DNA from: Bacteroidales bacterium
GTDB taxonomy: Bacteria; Bacteroidota; Bacteroidia; Bacteroidales; Muribaculaceae
DNA: 7,492 nt
Assembly: GCA_004557565.1 (NCBI GenBank)
Contig: SFGS01000084.1
Span: 1 to 7,492, forward strand
Direction of reading: 5' to 3'
The notes beneath the pieces are model-generated. The model saw nothing but the letters and a program-made list of their open reading frames with translations, made no database searches and was not told the DNA's origin. Shown here piece by piece: positions 1-4,915 of this stretch; positions within the stretch are counted from its first letter, which is position 1, and each line of letters begins with the position of its first letter. Position numbers and translations under genes: made by a program.

Positions 1-1
1 G

Positions 2-29
2 GGCGGACGTGAAGTATCACGTCCCTACC
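2..29 (-). repeat. REP-like palindromic repeat, copy A
   Basis: A perfect 8-bp inverted repeat, GGACGTGA (5-12) and TCACGTCC (17-24), surrounds a 4-nt loop. Read on the minus strand, the hairpin is preceded by GGTAG, so it has the GTAG-plus-hairpin layout of REP sequences mobilised by RAYT-type (TnpA-REP) transposases. Two more copies lie at 2706-2732 and 2771-2797. The stem of copy B differs by a compensated T-A to C-G change, so the fold is what is conserved. No RAYT gene is in the window. The element ends 6 bp before the structured repeat at 36-217. Confidence 0.75.
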
Positions 30-35
30 GGGTTT

Positions 36-217
36 GGTTTTTCGCCGAAGGCGAGCGGTTTTTATCCTTTTGGCGATGCCACCGACCTCGCTGGAGAGGG
101 TGGCATTGGTGATGTGGTGTGGATGATTCAAGCAGCTTGAAATCAGACAGGCCACAGCACTAACGACAGGTGCGAAGTACTGGCATCGCCAAAAGGCTGT
201 TTTTTATGTTTTTGTTT
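36..217 (+). repeat. Structured non-coding repeat element, copy 1 (four-way-junction fold)
   Basis: This ~182-bp element has no plausible ORF, and a diverged inverted copy lies at 7280-7470. Elements in order: hairpin P0, TCGCC (42-46) with GGCGA (50-54) and loop GAA; a linker GCGGTTTTTATCC also found in copy 2; and closing stem P1, a perfect 16-bp pairing of 66-81 with 181-196. Inside P1 are P2 (86-89 with 96-99), P3 (104-117 with 152-165, 12 of 14 pairs including one G-T wobble, capped by TTCAAG 127-132 with CTTGAA 136-141 and a bulged A142), and P4 (170-173 with 177-180, loop GAA). A T-rich tail (200-217) follows P1, as in an intrinsic terminator. The outer segments are identical to copy 2, whereas P1 and P3 differ with compensation. 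It may be a small RNA, a non-autonomous mobile element that folds as single-stranded DNA, or both. I do not recognise the family. Confidence 0.7.
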
Positions 218-285
218 CCGTGCCGCCAGTATTTTTTGTGTGGTGGGATTTGTGAGATGGGGATATTTTTGGGGCGATAACAATT

Positions 286-314
286 TTTGGGGGTGGTGTT
301 ACGTTATAGGTTTA
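286..314 (+). promoter_or_regulatory. Possible Bacteroidetes-type promoter of porZ
   Basis: TTTG at 286-289 and TAGGTTTA at 307-314 are 17 bp apart. The Bacteroidetes housekeeping sigma factor consensus is TTTG, about 17-23 bp, then TAnnTTTG. The -7 box has A in place of the final G. The porZ start codon lies about 40 bp downstream. The surroundings are rich in T and G, so a chance match is quite possible. Confidence 0.3.
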
Positions 315-319
315 GAATT

Positions 320-341
320 TGTGTGTGCGTATGCGCGCATA
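320..341. other. Alternating purine-pyrimidine tract with a 12-bp palindrome in the porZ leader
   Basis: All 22 bases from 320 to 341 alternate pyrimidine and purine without interruption (GT steps, then GC steps). The right half is the perfect palindrome TATGCGCGCATA (330-341). Such tracts can adopt left-handed Z-DNA under negative supercoiling, and in RNA the palindrome can form a small TATG/CATA hairpin. It ends 11 bp before the porZ start codon, where it could affect transcription or ribosome access. A regulatory role is inference only. Confidence 0.45.
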
Positions 342-352
342 GTAATATTTTC

Positions 353-2671
353 ATGACTATGATTAAGAAAACGATTTCTCTATTGATAGCGGCTTTGGCG
401 TTAGTCCATGCTTCGGCATCGAACTGGCAAGTGGTGCCTTCGTTCCTTGGCTCAAAAACACAAAATGTGGTGGATATGGGCGATGAGGTGTATTATTTGG
501 TGAGCGGCAGTCTGTATCGCTTCGATAAAAGCACAAAGGAAAACGAGAGCCTCAACCGCGCCAACTACCTTAACGATGTGGTGATTAGCAATATTTACTA
601 CAACGATTACCGTGGCTATCTGATGGTGGTGTACGACAATTCGAATATCGACATCATCACCAGTGAGGGCGATATTATCAATCTTCCAGAAATCAAGGCG
701 GCCTCGCTCACGCAATCCAAGACCATCAACGATGTGAACTTCACTCCTGAAGGGCGTGTGTATCTTGCCACCGACTTCGGATATGTGGTGCTGAACGACA
801 AGAAGTGGGAGGTGCAGGAATCGCGCATCTTCGGGCAGAAGGTGAATTCTGTGGTTGAGGTGGGCGACTACATGCTGGTGAGTCAGGGCACTGACCTTCG
901 CTACGGCAAGGTGGGCAAGCACTACGAAACCATCGGCTCTATGCCAAAAGTGACGGGAAAAGTGAGTAACGACGGCGGCAGACTGCGCGCACTCACCGAC
1001 AGCAAGTTGCTCATCTGCACCGGTTGGACCTACATCGCCAATGTGAGCGTGAATGAGGCTGGGGAGGTGGTGGCCAATATTGCCGAATCGCAGCCTTGCA
1101 AAACCGACAATTTGCAAGCCACTCCAAGCGGTTATCTGCTCAACTGCTTTTCAAACAACTGCTATCTCACCCTCGATGCCACTGGTTCCAACTTCACCAA
1201 AGTGGATGCCGAGAATCAGATGTATAGCGCCTACAAAGGCGGCGACGGCACGCTCTGGGCTGTGGGCGACAACGGGCTTCATCAAGCCACCGACAATGCC
1301 AACTTCTACAAACCAACTGCACTGTCGTTTGTCACTCCATTCCACCTCACCTACAATAATGCGCAACGCTTGCTCTATGTGACCAGCACGGGCTCCAACG
1401 CCTTCATCAGCGCGCAAAATCTGCCCACTGGCGTGAACACTTTCGACGGCATCACCGTGAAAGATGTAACCCCTACGCCCACCATCGAGAATGGCGGCAG
1501 TTTCTACCCGGTGTTCTCCGCAAGCGAGGAAAACACCTACTTCATGGGCAACTGGTGGAACGGCATACACAAAGTGACCGGCGGCAAGGTGGTGAACAAC
1601 TACAACTGGGAAAACTCGCCAATGGAGCACGCTCTGGGCGGCTACTACTGTAGCCCAATCATCGCGCTTGACAAGGCTGGCAACCTGTGGGCTGCTCAAT
1701 CGTCGGCTCCGGCAGGGAAAAGTATCTTCGTGTTGCCACAGGCTAAGCAGGCGCAAAAGGCGGTGACTGCCAGCGACTGGATTACCGTGAATGTGCCAGG
1801 TGCCAGCCCAAGCAAATTCTCCGTGCTAACCACACTGCGCAGCAGCAATGTGAAGGTGTTCTCCGACGGTACATTCGGTGGCTCGCTCTTCTTTATCAAC
1901 GACGGCGGCACCCCATCGGCTAACCCCACCACCAGATCATATTCCTCTGGCTCGCTGTTCGACCAAGACGGCAACATCGTGAACTGGAACAACATCTACA
2001 CCCTCACCGAAGACCAGAACGGCAATGTGTGGATGGGCACCAACGATGGCGTGCTGGTGTTTAACCCTGCCGATGCGTTCAAGAGCGACTTCCGCCTCCA
2101 CCACATCAAGGTGCCACGCAACGACGGAACCAACCTTGCCGACTACCTGCTCAACGGCATCGCCGTGTCGCATATCGCCGTAGATGCGTCGAATCGCAAG
2201 TGGATTTGCACCAACGGCTCAGGCTTGTTTTTGGTGAGCGCCGACGGCACAACCGTGATTTCGCAGTTCAACACCGACAACAGTCCGCTTCTGAGCGATG
2301 TGGTGTATCGCGTTTGCCCCGACCCGTATTCAAATGCCGTGTATGTGACCACCAGCAACGGTATGATGATTTACCGCACCAACAGCACCCCTGGCGAGAA
2401 CAGTTTCAGCAATGTGGTGGCATATCCAAACCCTGTGCGCCCCGACTACTACGGACTCATCACCATCACTGGACTGATGGAAAACTCGCTCGTGAAGATT
2501 GCCGACGCGTCGGGCAACGTCGTGAAGCAATTAAAAAGTGTGGGTGGAGAGTGTACTTGGGACGGTACCGTTGACGGCGCTGAGCGCGTTAAAAGCGGCG
2601 TTTATTTCGTTTTTGCGTCGCAAGCCGACGGCAGCGAATCCGCAGTCACCAAAATCCTCATCGTAAGATAA
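353..2671 (+). CDS. porZ: PorZ, type IX secretion system surface beta-propeller protein
   Basis: PorZ is a surface-exposed T9SS component. In Porphyromonas gingivalis it supports the sortase PorU in attaching anionic lipopolysaccharide to secreted cargo. From the ATG at 353 the product is 772 residues, close to the ~776 of the P. gingivalis protein. It opens with a signal peptide: lysines at 4-5, a hydrophobic core at about 6-14, and a likely cut after HASA. Most of the rest is propeller-like repeats, including a clear regulator-propeller motif (YTLTEDQNGNVWMGTNDGV) near residues 554-572. The end is a T9SS-type beta-sandwich tail: AYPNPVRPDY, then VKIADASGNVVKQ, WDG, VKSGVYFVFAS and a terminal KILIVR. 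An ATG two codons later (359) is equally possible. The frame is open back to a TTG at 287, but those residues would precede the signal peptide, so I reject that start. It converges on dnaX. The family call is from recognition of the tail and architecture, not a search. Confidence 0.85.
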   Translation: MTMIKKTISLLIAALALVHASASNWQVVPSFLGSKTQNVVDMGDEVYYLVSGSLYRFDKSTKENESLNRANYLNDVVISNIYYNDYRGYLMVVYDNSNIDIITSEGDIINLPEIKAASLTQSKTINDVNFTPEGRVYLATDFGYVVLNDKKWEVQESRIFGQKVNSVVEVGDYMLVSQGTDLRYGKVGKHYETIGSMPKVTGKVSNDGGRLRALTDSKLLICTGWTYIANVSVNEAGEVVANIAESQPCKTDNLQATPSGYLLNCFSNNCYLTLDATGSNFTKVDAENQMYSAYKGGDGTLWAVGDNGLHQATDNANFYKPTALSFVTPFHLTYNNAQRLLYVTSTGSNAFISAQNLPTGVNTFDGITVKDVTPTPTIENGGSFYPVFSASEENTYFMGNWWNGIHKVTGGKVVNNYNWENSPMEHALGGYYCSPIIALDKAGNLWAAQSSAPAGKSIFVLPQAKQAQKAVTASDWITVNVPGASPSKFSVLTTLRSSNVKVFSDGTFGGSLFFINDGGTPSANPTTRSYSSGSLFDQDGNIVNWNNIYTLTEDQNGNVWMGTNDGVLVFNPADAFKSDFRLHHIKVPRNDGTNLADYLLNGIAVSHIAVDASNRKWICTNGSGLFLVSADGTTVISQFNTDNSPLLSDVVYRVCPDPYSNAVYVTTSNGMMIYRTNSTPGENSFSNVVAYPNPVRPDYYGLITITGLMENSLVKIADASGNVVKQLKSVGGECTWDGTVDGAERVKSGVYFVFASQADGSESAVTKILIVR

Positions 2672-2705
2672 GGGGAGAGATTCTGCATTTTTTGGCGTAT
2701 AAAAT

Positions 2706-2732
2706 GGTAGGGACGCGATATTTCGCGTCCGC
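2706..2732 (+). repeat. REP-like palindromic repeat, copy B
   Basis: GTAG (2707-2710) stands directly before a perfect 8-bp hairpin, GGACGCGA (2711-2718) with TCGCGTCC (2723-2730) and loop TATT. The unit has the same form as copy A but the opposite orientation. Stem position 6 is C-G here and T-A in copy A, a compensated change. It lies 34 bp past the porZ stop codon. Confidence 0.75.
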
Positions 2733-2770
2733 ATCAAGTTGCTGTCAGCCAGTATATTATAATACCGATA

Positions 2771-2797
2771 GGCGGGCGTGAAATATCACGTCCTTAC
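2771..2797 (-). repeat. REP-like palindromic repeat, copy C
   Basis: GGGCGTGA (2774-2781) pairs with TCACGTCC (2786-2793) across loop AATA, with one G-T wobble. On the minus strand the foot reads GTAA rather than GTAG, and the rest matches copies A and B. Copies B and C face each other 38 bp apart, the head-to-head arrangement seen in bacterial interspersed mosaic elements built from REP pairs. Confidence 0.7.
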
Positions 2798-2820
2798 AAT
2801 TTGTTGGTAGGCGAGGGGGA

Positions 2821-4611
2821 TTATTTGAGGGTGAGTTGGAAATCTTTGATGAAATCGCCAAATTCGGGGCGGCGTGAGAGAATGTCGTTCACGATTTCGC
2901 GCTCGGTCATGATTTTTGGTGTCTTGATGGTCTTGTCGAGTTCGATTTCAAGGGTGATGGTTCCATTTTGAAGTGTGTTTCTGAGATAGGTCAAGATGTC
3001 GGTGAGGCTGTTGTTGATCATGCCGGCTTCGCCTTCGTTGGCCGACTTCATCTTATAGTGTGTGCCGCTCACGAGCATAGGCACGGCACGGTGCATAGCG
3101 TTCACCACGATAATGTCGTGAGGGTGCGCTTGGGTGTATGCGTTCCATGCCTGGGCGAATTGCTCTGGGTCGATGGGTTTGTTGTCGTAGAAAGTGGGGG
3201 CTGATGCCTCCTTTTTTGTTGCTTCTTGTTTGGCGGCCTCTTCAGCTGCACGCTGAGTGTTGTTGATATAGATGCGAGGAGGCATCTTGGATGGTGTCGC
3301 CGCCGATGGCTTATTGCTGGGCACAGGAGGCGCCGGCAGCGGATGCCCCTGCGGCATGTAGTGCTGTGCAGGGGCTGATGCGGTATGTTGCGCTGAAGCT
3401 GCCGCTTGTGGGGCGGCAGTCCGTGGGGCTTGCGTAGTTTGCTGTGGAGTCTGTGCCGGGCTGGTTTGCATCTTCTTCACTGAAGGCTGGTCGCCACCGG
3501 CAGGGGGCATCGGGCCGGTGAGCAGCTGGCAAATCTTAATCAGCGTGAGTTCCACCAGAAATTGCTTGTTGCTGGCGTTGCGATAGTTCAGGTCGCAATA
3601 GTTGCACAGGTCCATCACACGGTAGAAGTAGGCTGGGGCAAACTTCTGCGCTTGCAGCACAAACTTCTGCGCCAACTCATCGTTCATTTCCAGCAGCACC
3701 ACCGTTTGAGGGTTGCTTGCCACCATCAAGTCGCGGAAATGCTGTGCCAGACCGTTGATGAAGAATTGCGAGTCGAAGCCATGTTCACGAATATCCTTGT
3801 AGATGAGCAGTGCCTCAGGAATGTCGCTTTTCAGGAACGCCTTGTCGAGACGGAAATAGTAGTCGTGGTCGAGCACGTTGAGGTTCTCGATTGCGCCCTG
3901 ATAGGTGATATTGCCCTCGCACGAAGCCGCCACCTGGTCGAAGATGGAGAGCGCGTCGCGCATTGCGCCATCAGCCTTTTGTGCAATCACGTTGAGGGCT
4001 GCTGTCTCGGCAGTCACGCCACGGTCGGTGCAGATGTATTTCAGTTGCTCCACGATGTCGGGCACCTTGATGCGCGCGAAGTCGTAGATTTGGCAGCGCG
4101 AGAGAATCGTAGGGATAATCTTCTGCTTCTCGGTGGTTGCCAAAATGAAAATCGCATATTCGGGCGGTTCCTCCAGCGTTTTCAGAAACGCGTTGAAAGC
4201 GGCGGTGGTGAGCATGTGCACCTCGTCGATGATAAACACACGATATTTGCCCACCTGTGGCGGAATACGCACTTGGTCCACGATGGTGCGAATGTCGTCC
4301 ACCGAGTTGTTGCTGGCGGCGTCGAGCTCGATAATGTTGTACGAGCGTTGCTCATTAAACGCCTTGCACGATTCACATTCATTGCAAGGCTCACCGTCGG
4401 CGGTCAGATGCTCACAGTTGATGGCTTTTGCAAAGATACGCGCGCAAGTGGTTTTGCCCACACCTCTCGGTCCACAGAACAGGTAGGCGTGAGCCAGTTT
4501 GTTGCTGCCGATAGCCGTTTTCAGCGTATGGGTGAGCGATTGCTGTCCTACCACCGTTGCGAAACTCGCAGGGCGGTATTTCCTTGCCGATACAATGTAG
4601 TTTTCACTCAT
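2821..4611 (-). CDS. dnaX: DNA polymerase III subunit gamma/tau (DnaX)
   Basis: DnaX is the ATPase of the clamp loader, which places the sliding clamp on primed DNA and (as tau) links the loader to the replicative polymerase. The 596-residue product carries the full set of motifs: Walker A GPRGVGKT (47-54); four zinc-ligand cysteines C66, C76, C79 and C82; Walker B VFIIDEVH (125-132); sensor 1 ILATTEKQKIIPTILSRC (156-173) with the SRC arginine finger; and sensor 2 GAMRDALS (215-222). The clamp-loader collar follows to about 362. A linker rich in Pro, Ala and Gln spans about 366-445, and a C-terminal tau region with IDPEQFAQAWNAY follows. The ATG at 4611 is right because the family N-terminus (YIVSARKYRPASFATVVGQ) begins at once after it. 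Length is normal for Bacteroidetes. A sequence matching the E. coli dnaX frameshift site lies at codons 465-467. Confidence 0.97.
   Translation of the reverse strand: MSENYIVSARKYRPASFATVVGQQSLTHTLKTAIGSNKLAHAYLFCGPRGVGKTTCARIFAKAINCEHLTADGEPCNECESCKAFNEQRSYNIIELDAASNNSVDDIRTIVDQVRIPPQVGKYRVFIIDEVHMLTTAAFNAFLKTLEEPPEYAIFILATTEKQKIIPTILSRCQIYDFARIKVPDIVEQLKYICTDRGVTAETAALNVIAQKADGAMRDALSIFDQVAASCEGNITYQGAIENLNVLDHDYYFRLDKAFLKSDIPEALLIYKDIREHGFDSQFFINGLAQHFRDLMVASNPQTVVLLEMNDELAQKFVLQAQKFAPAYFYRVMDLCNYCDLNYRNASNKQFLVELTLIKICQLLTGPMPPAGGDQPSVKKMQTSPAQTPQQTTQAPRTAAPQAAASAQHTASAPAQHYMPQGHPLPAPPVPSNKPSAATPSKMPPRIYINNTQRAAEEAAKQEATKKEASAPTFYDNKPIDPEQFAQAWNAYTQAHPHDIIVVNAMHRAVPMLVSGTHYKMKSANEGEAGMINNSLTDILTYLRNTLQNGTITLEIELDKTIKTPKIMTEREIVNDILSRRPEFGDFIKDFQLTLK
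3211..3217 (-). promoter_or_regulatory. Candidate -1 frameshift heptamer in dnaX
   Basis: On the coding strand the bases read A AAA AAG in the zero frame, across the codons for T465, K466 and K467. This is exactly the slippery heptamer that makes the short gamma form in E. coli dnaX. It falls at the junction between the low-complexity linker and the C-terminal tau region. After a -1 slip, translation would add 52 codons and stop at TAA (3055-3053), giving about 519 residues and losing the tau tail. GGAGGC and GCCCCC around loop ATCA can form a hairpin (5 of 6 pairs), but it begins at the heptamer itself, closer than usual. Function is unproven. Confidence 0.35.
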
Positions 4612-4640
4612 AGGATTTGTGGCTTCAAAAGTTTGAATTA

Positions 4641-4648
4641 CAAAGATA
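4641..4648 (-). promoter_or_regulatory. dnaX promoter -7 element
   Basis: On the minus strand these bases read TATCTTTG, an exact match to the Bacteroidetes -7 consensus TAnnTTTG, 29 bp upstream of the dnaX start codon. I see no good TTTG at the expected -33 spacing, which is common among real promoters in this group. Confidence 0.65.
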
Positions 4649-4711
4649 CGAAAAATATCAAAATGGCGAGAAGATAGAGGTTAGAAATTAGATTAAGAAG
4701 ATTTTTATCAG

Positions 4712-4744
4712 AAGTTAAGGAGTTAAGAAGTTGAAGAAGTTAAG
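4712..4744. repeat. Tandem array 1, AAGTTAAG-type octamers
   Basis: Four adjoining units: AAGTTAAG (4712-4719), GAGTTAAG (4720-4727), AAGTTGAAG (4728-4736, one base longer) and AAGTTAAG (4737-4744). It is the first of three 8-bp-period arrays in the dnaX upstream region, and it lies upstream of the dnaX promoter element. No protein is encoded here. Confidence 0.7.
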
Positions 4745-4762
4745 ACGATACCATCGCCTTCC

Positions 4763-4802
4763 TCGATAATTCGAAATCTCGATAATTCGAAGATTCGAAG
4801 AG
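4763..4802. repeat. Tandem array 2, TCGANNNN octamers
   Basis: Five adjoining octamers begin with TCGA: TCGATAAT, TCGAAATC, TCGATAAT, TCGAAGAT, TCGAAGAG. Units 1-2 and 3-4 also form a 16-bp direct repeat. Units of the same type reappear at 7084-7107 beyond the GLUG gene, where TTCGAATCTTCGA (7091-7103) is the exact reverse complement of 4787-4799. Confidence 0.75.
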
Positions 4803-4812
4803 TCAAAAACTT

Positions 4813-4844
4813 GTTGACTCGTTGACCTGTTGGCTCGTAGACTT
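4813..4844. repeat. Tandem array 3, GTTGACTC-type octamers
   Basis: Four adjoining units with drift: GTTGACTC (4813-4820), GTTGACCT (4821-4828), GTTGGCTC (4829-4836) and GTAGACTT (4837-4844). The unit is unrelated to arrays 1 and 2 but has the same period. It ends 35 bp before the GLUG reading frame opens at 4880. Confidence 0.7.
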
Positions 4845-4915
4845 GCGGGATTGTAACGAGGCATGGCATGGGTGGGTGAAAAGAAAGCCCTAACTATAAG
4901 GAACTGAACGGTGCA

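Larger units (their letters stand above)
2706..2797. terminator. Possible bidirectional terminator between convergent porZ and dnaX
   Basis: porZ ends at 2671 and dnaX ends at 2821 on the other strand. The only strong hairpins in the 149-bp gap are the two inverted REP-like palindromes (stems 2711-2730 and 2774-2793). Neither is followed by a good T run, so this is not a classical intrinsic terminator. Paired inverted REPs between convergent genes are known to block or stabilise transcript ends in other bacteria; the role here is inferred from position. Confidence 0.35.

Noticed and set aside
36..217. Integron attC site
   Set aside because: The folded shape and bulged base are suggestive, but the conserved RYYYAAC and GTTRRRY core boxes are not placed at the ends, and no cassette or integrase is seen.
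287..352. Start of porZ at the TTG at 287
   Set aside because: It would place 22 extra residues, including several cysteines, before a textbook signal peptide. The ATGs at 353 and 359 sit exactly at the signal peptide.
3562..4677. A 371-codon plus-strand frame opposite dnaX
   Set aside because: It is antisense to a certain dnaX, is rich in His and Val in the way shadow frames are, and has no recognisable domain.
4712..4844. CRISPR array
   Set aside because: The repeats are 8 bp and adjoin one another without spacers, and no cas genes are present.
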